Source of the DNA: Symbiodinium natans
Lineage: Eukaryota; Sar; Dinophyceae; Suessiales; Symbiodiniaceae
Direction: 5' to 3'
Assembly: GCA_905221605.1 (NCBI GenBank)
Contig: CAJNDS010000153.1
Span: 62,001-126,000 of the forward strand
Length of the DNA: 64,000 nucleotides
Below the pieces are notes generated by a model. That model was given only the letters and a program-made list of their open reading frames with translations, searched no databases and was not told where the DNA came from. Position 1 is the first letter of the stretch. The number at the start of each line of letters is the position of its first letter. A program made the position numbers and the translations under genes. This document shows positions 55,074 to 64,000 of this stretch, one piece after another.

Positions 55074-55241
55074 ACCCTAAACCCTAAACCCTAAACCCTG
55101 AACCCTTTAACGGGGAAGGCTTGGAGCACGTGTCGGCGTTCGATGCAGCAGCGTTGCATACAAACATCTGCAGAGACTAAACCCTAAACCCTAAACCCGA
55201 AACCCTAAACCCTAAACCCTAAACCCTAAACCCTAAACCCT
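55074..55241. repeat. Two CCCTAAA arrays around an exon island
   Basis: C-rich arrays at 55074-55108 and 55180-55241. Confidence 0.96.
55119..55174 (+). CDS. Exon of unrecognised gene
   Basis: After GGGGAAG: LEHVSAFDAAALHTNICR with a GA donor (GACTAA). Clean island between arrays. Confidence 0.5.
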
Positions 55242-55246
55242 GCTGT

Positions 55247-55326
55247 TTTCGGCTTCGGGAGGAACCCCACCTGGCAACCGGCTCCAAACCCCAGAACCTG
55301 CGAGACCGCATCTCCTGAAGCTGTTT
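55247..55326 (+). CDS. Candidate exon
   Basis: Island between a CCCTAAA array and a TTTAGGG array. Frame GFGRNPTWQPAPNPRTCETA, then SPEA. Borders not clear. Confidence 0.35.
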
Positions 55327-55357
55327 GTTTGAAGCCCGAGCCATTTGTTGAGAATGC

Positions 55358-55564
55358 GGTTTAGGGTTTAGGGTTTAGGGTTTAGGGTTTAGGGTTTAGG
55401 GAGGTGGCTAGCAGGTCCGAGCATCTCGATTGGGCTCCATACTTACAGCATATGTTTGGCACCAGGAGCCCCAAAACCTGGAGCTGCATCGAAACACTCC
55501 AAAAGCACTAGGCTTTAGGGTTTAGGGTTTCAGGGTTTAGGGTTTAGGGTTTAGGGTTTAGGGT
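55358..55564. repeat. Two TTTAGGG arrays
   Basis: G-rich arrays at 55358-55401 and 55514-55564. Confidence 0.96.
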
Positions 55565-55593
55565 AAGCCCAAGAACATCACAGCCTCTGGCAG

Positions 55594-55680
55594 GCGAAGG
55601 GCCGGGGTGCGTCGAAGGCCATGGTTCGACCGGAATTTAGTGCCTCGAGGAACCGGTTTACATTCGATGGATCATTCCAC
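55594..55680 (+). CDS. Candidate exon
   Basis: After CTCTGGCAG: AKGRGASKAMVRPEFSASRN, then RFTFDGSFHS. A second frame is also open at the start. Confidence 0.35.
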
Positions 55681-56096
55681 AGCTGCCGATGCATGTAGTA
55701 ATGCCTTGGTCAAAGCCATTCAGAGTCGGCAGTATCACAGAACAAACAGTGAGTTCCGGTGCTCTGCGCAGCCAAGATTGCAGTATCCAGAGTGCAAGGG
55801 CAGACAGTCGCATGGGCGCACTCACTCGAAAGTCGGGTTCTGTGCGGGCACTTGCCCTAAGGGCTCAGGGCTTCAGAACCCCTATCATGGGATGCATCGA
55901 CGCATCAGCATGTCCACATCCTTTGGCTCACAGGATTTTGTTTCGTTTCACACTTGTGCAGTTTGCACGTCCGGAAGAAGAATAGCCATGTCTTTCAGGG
56001 AGGATCCTGTGGACAGGGAGGAGGCCTGGCGTCCGCACGAGTCAAGCTCCTTGGGAAAGTGCCAAACATCCTGAACCTCAATAAGCCAACAACCTG

Positions 56097-56242
56097 AACC
56101 CTAAACCCTAAACCCTAAACCCTAAACCCTAAACCCTAAACCCTAAACCCTAAACCCTAAACCCTAAACCCTAAACCCTAAACCCTAAACCCTAAACCCT
56201 AAACCTAAACCCTAAACCCTAAACCCTAAACCCTAAACCCTA
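56097..56242. repeat. CCCTAAA array
   Basis: About 20 C-rich units, one CCTAAA; its end forms the TAG acceptor of the next exon. Confidence 0.98.
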
Positions 56243-56243
56243 G

Positions 56244-56305
56244 TCGAGACCCCAAATGAAGCCCTGGACTCCCACCATGTTGACCCCAGCCTTCGGAGCA
56301 TTTTG
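56244..56305 (+). CDS. Exon of unrecognised gene
   Basis: After CCCTAG: ETPNEALDSHHVDPSLRSIL. The acceptor AG appears to be a mutated array unit (CCCTAG for CCCTAAA). Confidence 0.5.
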
Positions 56306-57081
56306 AGATTTTGGGGGCGGTTTAAGCATGGATTGCGGCTCCAAAGGATCAACACTCAAGTGGGGTCCTTGCAAAGGCATCCAAAAGAACGGCGACACAC
56401 AAGATTCTAGGAAGCTGAAGTCCGAAACCGTCGAATCTCCTCTCCACCCCGAAAAGCCACCGAAAGCCTGAACTCTCAACCACTTCGCCCTTCAGCTTTA
56501 ATGCGCAGGCTGAGGAGCCTTCCGACAGCGAAGATGAATTCAGCAGACGGGCAAAGCGCATGGTGTCGAGGCCTAGGATTTCAGCTTGGAGTGTCATCCG
56601 GCTCATCGTTTGCTTTTGGTTTGGGTGCAAATCACCAAGCTCGTAGGGGCGACAGTCATGGGCCGCGTCCCCGGTGGCATTGTTGACTGAGACTTCTATC
56701 ATGGTAGGGCATCGTCTGTAGCAGTGCCACAACCTACACCAAGCTGAGCTCATGGGACTCCTCAAAGGAACTCGCTCTATTGATGTAACACATTATCCCC
56801 AGCCCCAAGCCCCTGAACGCTGAGTCGTTTATCGATCAACATATATAGTAGATGCTATCGGGCCTTCGTCAGGTGTGAGGGCTTCCGTAGGTTTCTGGGT
56901 AGGCCTACAGCCCAGGCCCTTATGGTAGCTACCATATACGCCATAGGCCTACGTACCGGTTACCCATCGGCCTACCTACAGGCCCGGCCCGCAACATACC
57001 GGATCCATGCGATCATGGGGTTAAACCTCGGATGCAGCATGGTTTAGGGTTTAGGGTTTACGGTTTAGGGTATCCTGAAGA

Positions 57082-57130
57082 ACACCCATCATGACCTCGA
57101 CCCCACAAGCGCTACCTCGAGGTGGTCCGG
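57082..57130 (+). CDS. Candidate exon before a consensus donor
   Basis: After ATCCTGAAG: NTHHDLDPTSATSRWS, then GTGAGC donor (57131). A TTTAGGG array (57042-57070) precedes it. Confidence 0.4.
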
Positions 57131-57608
57131 TGAGCGCCAGACGGTTCCCAGCAGAGAGGCATGGCTTTGGGTCACATGCCCTGGCGCTGCTTCGCCGTGC
57201 ATTGCCGGTAATTACCTTGCGGGCTTGCGTTCAGCAATTGGCTGCCGTTACTAGAAAATTTTTTGCTGGCTGGTGGTGTTGCGTATCCTCCATAAAGGAG
57301 TAGGGCCACATATTGCTATGGCTCGGCTGCGCCTATCGCTCATGCGCAGCGCTCGAGCAAACCCTTTTCAAGCGACCTTTCCATGTACGATAAGTGAAAC
57401 GGAAAGCCCCCAGCTTCAATTAGTGTTCCGAAGCATAGCGCCTTGGGACCCTAAACCCGAAACCTGAAACTCCACTTCCCTGACAACTTTCCCAAAACCG
57501 ATCGCCGCACCTTTCCCGCACGGAGGCCTTGGTGGGCAATGTGCAAGCTCGCGCGACACGCGGTCCCAGGCTCCCAGTCCTGGCTTTCCTACATTCCTAG
57601 ATCTATAG

Positions 57609-57693
57609 CCCCCTTCGGAATTATTCGTATTTATGTAAAACTCAAGGGAATAGTAAAAGTGTTGTTTTTATTATGGTTCTAAGGGGAGTATGG
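57609..57693. mobile_element. Family D element
   Basis: CCCCCTTCGGAATTATTCG start and GGTTCTAAGGGGAGTATGG end are roughly inverted. Confidence 0.7.
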
Positions 57694-58055
57694 AGATGGC
57701 CTTGCAGTTTGTGAGGTAAGAAGCGTGGCAAGTACTTGTAGAACCAGAGTCCAGCCCGTTCCATGCAGTGCGTAGGATGATGTGTCAGGCAATATCTTGG
57801 GGCTGGGGGTTCAGGGTAGGGGACGGAAGTCCAATCCAGGATGTTCAGCTCCAGCCAAGCAGACCTTCTCTGCCCCAAGCAGAACAAACCAGAAGTCTGC
57901 GACGTCCTGGAAGCAACTACTACTGAGCAGAGGCGAGTATTCTGGTGAAAGGCTTGAGTATCGCAGCCCCTTGCCGAAGCCCGGCCAGCCCAACAACATC
58001 CATGCCTTTGCCAGCCCTGCCAGAAGCATCCCAATCCACAGTCTTGAATCTGCAC

Positions 58056-58147
58056 CCTAAACCCTAAACCCTAAACCCTAAACCCTAAACCCTAAACCCT
58101 AAACCCTAAACCCTAAACCCTAAACCCTAAACCCTAAACCCTAAACC
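58056..58147. repeat. CCCTAAA array
   Basis: Thirteen near-perfect C-rich units before the oxidoreductase exon 1. Confidence 0.98.
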
Positions 58148-58197
58148 CAACATCGCAACTTGCACGAACACCTTATGCACAAAGATGGTTTGTCCAG

Positions 58198-58246
58198 GGG
58201 CCGTGTCGAGATCCTTGGGAACCACATCCTCGAGCCGCAGCGTGAG
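58198..58246 (+). CDS. Oxidoreductase exon 1
   Basis: Acceptor TTTGTCCAG (or AAAG at 58184); GRVEILGNHILEPQRE; GTAGGA donor. EP-x-R-x-x-P before the Rossmann strand is common in this family. Confidence 0.7.
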
Positions 58247-61200
58247 GTAGGAAGATTTCAGAGATTGAGGGGTTTAGGGTTTAGGGTTTAGGGTTTAGGG
58301 TTTAGGGTTTAGGGTTTAGGGTTTAGGGTTTAGGGTATAGGGTTTAGGGTTCAGGTTCCGAATCTGCTTGGGATACTTAAAGCAGTTTATTTGCCTGCAC
58401 TTTCGAGTTCTGGGTAGCTCAGGCATTCTATGTCGCTTCTTGTGTAACCAGATATCAGTACTCGAGGGGTTTCTGCCAGTGTGATATTCCCACTAGAGGA
58501 GAACCTCAATCCTACCACAAGCTTCGTTCCAGTAATCCGGTGCCCTATAAATACAACACAAAGACACAAAGCTGCCCAAAACCGCCATACTCCCTGTCCT
58601 GATCCCTGCGCTCGGAAGCTTCCCCCAAACCCTAAACCCTAAACCCTGAACCCTGAACCCTAAACCCTAAACCCCCTTGAGACGAGTTCTGAAGAAGCTC
58701 CTGACTGGCAGGTCCCAATTATGGACCGCTGTCAGGTCTTGGTCGTTGGCGCCGGGCCAGCAGGCTTTTGAGGGCTACCGTTTTGGTTAGGGTTTAGGGT
58801 TTAAGGTTTAGGGTTTAGGGTTTAGGAGTTAGGGCTTCTTCCAAGAGTCCTTACCAGGGATGATAGTAGGGGGGGTACTATAATCCCTAAGTCCTTACTC
58901 GGCATCTTAATGGAGGGGGGGGGGGTACTACAATCCCTAAGAGTCCTTAACAGGGATTATAAATGGGGGGGGGGTACTAGAATCCCTATTAAGGACTGTT
59001 AGTAGGAAGGGGACATCCCAAGCTACAGTTGTAGCCTTATAGGCTTAGAGATTGCCCTATAGTTGTGTTTATGCCGGGACTTGCTGCGGGGTCTTGGCTT
59101 CACGCAACTGCCCGGAACATCAGTCCCAGCGGTCTTCCGCCCCCGGTGCTTTACGTGTTGTATTTGGTGCACAGCGCCACGTTGTTTTGAAGGTTCCAGA
59201 GCGGAAGCAAAAAAAAAGGACTTTTCAAGGTTGCCCCCTGTCCACAGTCCACAGCCGAGTGCTGTGTCTGACCAGCAGCTATGCCAGATCAGTCCCCAAG
59301 GTTTGTCTGTGTAGTATACTGGGTCATGGTTGAAAGTCAGTCTCTTACATTCTTATGAATACTTAAACCCAATAACCCAACAATGGTGGTGCGCAGTATA
59401 GTGTTTAGAGTCGATGGAACTCCTAGGGGCCAAACGAAATGCAGCCAGGGCTTTCGGCTGCACTCGGCGCGCGCCGCTCCGGCGCGGACGTGATCCTCCT
59501 GGAGCGGTATGGGTGCTTCGGAGGCCTCTTAAAGGGATGCAAGCGATGCGAAACCCAAGTCTCGGATGTAGAAGCGCTTGCCACAACCCGTCTCCATCTC
59601 TTTTGCTTTCAGCGAAGTGGCGAAGTTCTCGTGGCCTGTGCCCGCAATCTGCACGTTTGAACGAAACTCCCTGCACCCGGAAAAGACATGAAGCTTGCGC
59701 AACATCCTGCAGCCCCCTCCCCTCCCCCCGCCCGCCCCCCCCTGCAAAAATGAGAAAAATGAAACTCTAGTCCCTCTCTCAACTTCAACAAGCCTAAACC
59801 CCTGAAGTCCCTGACTCCTCCGAGAGGCACCATCACAACCGTTGGCATGGAGACCTTGGGATGGTACAGATATGCTGCTTGGCAGAGCGAACAGGGGAAG
59901 GCAGAGAGCTTTGAAGAGCATCTTCCTTTCAGCTGTGGGGCGAGTCCACTGGTGTTAAGAGAATGCGATCTTCAGGATGGAGGGTATGGTCTGTGGGCGA
60001 TTCAGAGTTCGAACCCTTCATCCTAAGCAGGGCGTAAGGATTTGCGGGTGACACGGGTTCCGAGTTTGCTCTTGCGTATGTATTTGCCACGGATCTAAGG
60101 CAAACGTGCGTACTTGTATGACCTTCACACTGTGCACACCTTATGGCAGTGCTTGGCGAGATGCTTTCTGTATTTGCATGATTCAGGTGCCGGTGAGAGC
60201 TTAAATCTGTTTGTGGTGCACGCTCTCTTCTAGGTGAGCCCCTGTTCACCACAAGTTTGCCATGGTGGTACCCTTTTGTCACATCTGACGTAGTGTTGCC
60301 AGCAGTGCTGTTAAACGTTCTGGGGCTAAGTGGCCACAGCGATATGCATCGCAACTATCTTCGCAAAAACCGTCCACGTGCTGAAGCTTAACGCTGGCAG
60401 AAACATCCGCAAACATTCCTTGATCCACGGCACACTCCTTCTCTCTCAAATGTGAGGACTTGAGAATAAGCTTCATACATATTCATTCATACTCCCAAGG
60501 CATCCTCTAAAGAATCTTCCCAGGAAGGGACGCAAGACTGCGAGGGCATCGGCCGAGAGATGGAGCGTGTGGCGGAACGATGCTTGTGCTGCGCTTTTGA
60601 GATTCTGACTTCGGAGGCTCTAGTGGCGCTGCTGTATAAACTTGCTTTGCTTGAAATTGGCCCACGGCTCGCTATCAAACGGCGTGGTAGCCCTGGGTGT
60701 CTCGACTTTCCGCTGGCTTCGATGAGGGGGGGAGCGTGAATCTGTCACATCGTGTCCATTACGGGAGCCGCGGGGTTCCGGGTCAGAGAGCTCAATACCC
60801 CTTAATGAAGGAATGTAGCTTAAATTATAAAGGGATCCTTATTCTGATTTAAAGAAGATTCCTTAATTAAGGGGTATTGGGCTCTTTGGGGGTCTATACT
60901 CGTAGGCTTCTGGACTTCAAGCTGAGAGGACCTTCTTTCGCCCGGTTTTGGCCGTGGTCATTGACGAGGGGGAGTCTTTTGCTTCGTTTTGCTTCGTTTC
61001 TGGTGTTTCAGTTTGGTCGGTCTTGACAAGGGGGGATTGGGGATTACGGATTTGATTTTCGAGTTGCGGCTTGAATCGCTTACCTGCGGGGTCCGTTCTG
61101 ACTACTTTTGTTGGCATTCCTTGTGCTGTTTCCCCACATGGGATGCAAGAGGTGCTGCCTCTTTGTACAGTGTGTGCAGGATATCTGCAGCCTGCGGCTG

Positions 61201-63112
61201 CCAGTGAATTTGGTCTGGCGTAGATTGCTCGGATGGCTCGTTCCTTGTTCTGGACTCCATCGGACCTTGCCGACGTTGCCGACTACCCTTTGCCAGAGGA
61301 ACTAGACGTCTTTTAGGGAATCCTCACCAGCGTAGGCACAAAACTCTTGGACTTGTGGATCCCGGGCCCTTACTGGTGTTGATGCTTGGAGGCGGTCTCT
61401 GGTGTTCTTGCAGTCTTGGCTTCTCTACAAAGCCCTTTTCCTTGTCACCACGTGTTCGGCGTGGCCGCCGCCCTGTTGGGCGGGATGCCGCGTGCCATCA
61501 AGCCAGAGAACTTCCTGCTGTCTCCTGCCCAAGAGTTCAAGAGTGAGCCTAGCATAGCATCAACTGGGGATGTCCGAAGTTTTTTTGCTGCACCAGAAGT
61601 CAGAAGTGGTTCAATAGCTTCAGCTGCGGCGCGCTATAGACCCCAAATACACCTTTGAGTACTTTGAGTACTGGAACCCCCGCTTTCAGGAATGGGAGGC
61701 ACCACAAAGTTGCTCGGCAGAAGAGTAGCAGGGGCAGCAGTTCAAGCGCAAAGTCGCTTTTGGTTGAGGATGATTTAGGCTTTGGGGGTAAGAGCTTTAG
61801 GGGTGTAGCAGTAAACGTGCGTACTAGGCTCACCTGCTATAACAGTGCCATGAAGGTTATCCATTTTTCAACGGCTGAGAGGGTTTGCAGAGATCATCAC
61901 TCAGAGTTTACATGGGTAGGCGGGGGAGGGTGGTATCTGTACACTACATTACGCCGACCTACTAGCCTCAGCAGGATGTTGCGGCTAGGTTGTCGAAACC
62001 GCTGCGGTGCATGCTCCGAGCAAGAATTGTTCAGACAAGCATTGCGTGTTAATTCCACCGAAATTTGTCCCAAACCGGTGCGATACTCAGCAAGTCTTCT
62101 GCTGAAGTGGGCATGTCGCAAAATCCCACGGTCCTGTCGTGGTCCTTGGTCCATGAAGTTGCTGTCAAAACTTCAGGACAAGCTTTGAGTGCGTGGTGAT
62201 CCCAGTTAGATACTTCACTAAAGACTGGTGCCGTGTGCTGCAGCCGCACAGGTTTGCGCTTGCATGCCTGCTTTCTCACTACATAGCACTGTGTTTCTGC
62301 TTGACACACACACACATTGGACACAAGGCATTTTTTGGTTCAGTGCTGGCAGGCGTGTGGCATTTTTGATCGGTTCGCAGGTCGTGCACGTCACACTAGC
62401 CTTGTGTGAGCTTAGCACACGTGCACAGTCAGTTGTTCGAATTGTTAGTGATTCTTTGGTTCGAAAATCTCTAGGCGCATGAAAGACATGTAAACCCTAA
62501 CCTTAAACATGCATCAACTTAGATCAGCAACCACAATGCCGAGTTCCACTTCAGCCTTAAACCCGACGTAGCTCGAACCAAAGGTGGCCCTACAACGACT
62601 CAGATTGCCTTGATGCCGAGCCTCAGCTGTTTCGGGGCTCAGGGTTCTGTTTTTCCCGCATCTGTGTGGGATTCTTGTTGTCAGGGTTCTTGTTCTCCTT
62701 TGCTCCCCGCCTTCCGCTTCCTTCTTGCCGCCTTCCCCCCGCCTTCGAGGTCGATGAAGTTCGAATCGCAAACTGACCCCTTTTGGCAATTCTTGCGACA
62801 CTTTAGGATTGGACACTCCGTTGCTGCTGCAATCACCTTCCCCCAAGTCATAAAATTCGGTCCGGCCTGTTGGATGGGGTACCCCTAATTCTAAAAAAAT
62901 TGTTCTAAATAAGCAGAGTTTGGTATTGGGGGGAGCGATGTGCGCATGGAGCCATTTTAACTCCCAGATCTCTCCGTCTCTGTAGACTCTAGCTGTTTTT
63001 ACACCTCTTTAGATTTTAAGTGCATGACGCAATTCAAGCGTAGCCCTCAGCTGAGGAGAAATTCAAGCTTGTGGCGGACAACCTAATCCAGGACGTGGGG
63101 TCGCTGCTTGCA
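58198..63112 (+). CDS. FAD-dependent oxidoreductase (FAD_oxidored-like), incomplete
   Basis: Exons 58198-58246, 58712-58763, 59449-59523, 59827-59873, 60545-60585, probably 61640-61698 and 63051-63112 give, in order, ILEPQRE then VPIMDRCQVLVVGAGPAG (Rossmann dinucleotide-binding motif), LSAALGARRSGADVILLER (second strand ending in the acidic ribose-binding Glu), YGCFGGTITTVGMETLGWYR, GIGREMERVAER and EEKFKLVADNLIQDVGS. This is the order of bacterial-type FAD-dependent oxidoreductases with a GAGPAG...ER...GG N-terminus. The fold should bind FAD; substrate unknown. The first four junctions are in phase only if GC donors are accepted. The upstream start is not determined and the C-terminus lies beyond the window. 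Confidence 0.85.
58270..58351. repeat. TTTAGGG array
   Basis: Eleven to twelve G-rich units after exon 1; pairs with the CCCTAAA array at 58625 at the other end of the same intron. Confidence 0.98.
58625..58673. repeat. CCCTAAA/CCCTGAA array
   Basis: C-rich units before oxidoreductase exon 2. Confidence 0.96.
58712..58763 (+). CDS. Oxidoreductase exon 2 (GAGPAG motif)
   Basis: Acceptor CTGACTGGCAG; VPIMDRCQVLVVGAGPA; GC donor GCTTTT in phase 1. GT does not occur at the needed position. Confidence 0.9.
58786..58826. repeat. TTTAGGG array
   Basis: G-rich units 23 bp after exon 2. Confidence 0.96.
58848..59020. mobile_element. Family B element with internal tandem triplication
   Basis: GGGGGTACTATAATCCCTAA-like block repeats three times; right end GGACTGTTAGTAGGAAGG then GGACATCCCA matches family B. 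The left terminus is diverged. Confidence 0.7.
59449..59523 (+). CDS. Oxidoreductase exon 3
   Basis: Acceptor GCAGCCAG; 75 nt: restores Gly, then LSAALGARRSGADVILLER and YGCFG; GC donor GCCTCT in phase 1. Confidence 0.9.
59827..59873 (+). CDS. Oxidoreductase exon 4
   Basis: Acceptor CTCCGAGAG; restores Gly, then TITTVGMETLGWYRY; GC donor GCTGCT. The frame is open further, so the end may be later. Confidence 0.8.
60545..60585 (+). CDS. Oxidoreductase exon 5
   Basis: After GACTGCGAG: GIGREMERVAERC, matching the G-I-x-x-E-x-x-x-R-L helix of the family. Borders approximate. Confidence 0.65.
60794..60880. mobile_element. MITE-like element, 14-bp inverted ends
   Basis: AATACCCCTTAAT and ATTAAGGGGTATT; GCTC flanks both sides. 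Confidence 0.75.
61640..61698 (+). CDS. Probable oxidoreductase exon 6
   Basis: After GCGCTATAG: PKYTFEYFEYWNPRFQEWE; GC donor GCACCA. Aromatic-rich; placed here by position. Confidence 0.5.
63051..63112 (+). CDS. Probable oxidoreductase exon 7
   Basis: Acceptor TAGCCCTCAG; EEKFKLVADNLIQDVGSLLA. FK-x-x-A-D-x-L-I-x-x-x-G matches the helix before the substrate half in this family. Confidence 0.6.
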
Positions 63113-63971
63113 CAACCTAGAAGCTGAATGAAGGATGCGTACGGCATGTTACCATGTGAACAGCATGCCATGAAGAGTTGCGTACCACTGTGTTGGCCAA
63201 CCTTTCAGGTAGCCGATGAAGGTCGTCAGATCTGCATGTGTTAGGAGAAGTTGCATGTGCAACTGATGACCTTGTGTGACTGTGCGACTTAATGCCAGAG
63301 ATGGTCACGCTGTAGGGTTGAAGATTTGTTGAGTGAACTGTCAGTTATCAAGACTCGCACCTTGATCGCGCTTTGATGTGAGGAGTCCGGCGTCCGGCCG
63401 ATCCTACATATTTGGGTAGTGGAGGCCGACAGATGCACTTGGATATCAAAAACCATCTGAACCCTCCCATCTGCTCGACCTTGCCCCACCTTGCTTCAGG
63501 AGAATCAAGAAAACATCCATAAAACATGCTTGCTGCTGGCCAAAGCAGGAGCTGAGGAATTGAATGTCAGGACAGGCACATGTTGCAGATACTAAGTTAG
63601 GGATGATACGTGTTCGCCCACTGCGCAGTCAATGACCATTCTTCACCAATCTATGTGAATCTTAGGGTATTTCCATTCTGGATAGGCTTCGAAGTTGAAA
63701 GACTTTATCGTACACATAGATAGGTTTCCCTAGAATTCTCGCAGAAAACGGGTTCGACAACAGAAGCCGAACATGCTTCATAACATTAGTTGCGCACCAA
63801 GCCTCGACGTCTAGTGCAGCGGCTGTCGGCTACAAAAAGTACTCCCGACAGCCTCGCGCGCAGTGCATGAGATGAACCCCAAATCCACCGACAGGATCCG
63901 CGAGGCCCAACCCCGCAAAACGTCTGAGGCCTCAAACGCCAGACCTGGAATGGGGAGAAGTCCCACAGAAG

Positions 63972-64000
63972 CCTAAACCCTAAACCCGAAACCCTAACCC
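63972..64000. repeat. CCCTAAA array (cut by window end)
   Basis: Three to four C-rich units at the window edge. Confidence 0.9.

Noticed and set aside
1-64000. Window as a subtelomere or chromosome end
   Set aside because: Arrays are short, interstitial, in both orientations and spread evenly among exons; both window edges show CCCTAAA, so neither looks like a cap.
1-64000. Spliced-leader RNA gene, tRNA, rRNA or CRISPR
   Set aside because: Looked for the dinoflagellate leader-like CCATTTTGGCTCAAG, cloverleaf-like and rRNA-core strings; none found by eye. Simple tandem arrays have no CRISPR spacers.

Overview
This window looks like nuclear DNA of a dinoflagellate, or a close alveolate relative. 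The telomere-type heptamer TTTAGGG/CCCTAAA occurs in about 75 interstitial arrays. Coding sequence exists only as short exon islands of roughly 20 to 180 bp. Acceptors are AG, often followed by G. Donors are a mixture of GT, GC and GA, and every gene I could reconstruct lies on the + strand. Tiny exons, GC/GA donors and one-way gene order are known dinoflagellate traits. Plants and chromerids also use this telomere repeat, so the assignment is an inference. No tRNA, rRNA, CRISPR or bacterial-style operon was seen. Most long open frames here are low-complexity or shadow frames.

Layout. 1-9 kb: scattered good exons of unrecognised genes. 12.1-25 kb: a coiled-coil, Ala/Glu-rich gene whose exons are mostly short and phase 0. 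30.7-31.4 kb: the end of an unrecognised gene (stop at 31408). 33.6-42.4 kb: a purple acid phosphatase-like metallophosphoesterase, the best-supported gene, with about a dozen exons and most metal-site motifs. 44.3-45.2 kb: four compatible exons ending in a stop. 46.9-48.5 kb: another 3' end with a stop. 49-57 kb: exons of one or more unrecognised genes plus a 55-bp tandem repeat. 58.2-63.1 kb: a FAD-dependent oxidoreductase that runs out of the window.

The most striking structure is the polarity of the telomere-type arrays. Relative to the sense strand, arrays just upstream of exons are nearly always CCCTAAA and arrays just downstream are nearly always TTTAGGG. Many introns therefore begin with TTTAGGG and end with CCCTAAA, and could fold back on themselves. 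Equivalently, each exon island looks like a telomere-capped fragment in correct polarity. Variant arrays (GGGTTTATA, GGGTAATA, CCCTTTAAA) keep the same polarity. Several families of short inverted-repeat elements (MITE- or introner-like, some with 6-9 bp target duplications) fill the remaining intron space. One telomere-type array is bounded by an exact 16-bp direct repeat, which suggests insertion or duplication of the array.

Limits: exon borders were read by eye from frame, splice motifs and family motifs. First exons and start codons are largely unknown, perhaps because dinoflagellate mRNAs are trans-spliced. Gene boundaries between the named clusters are uncertain.
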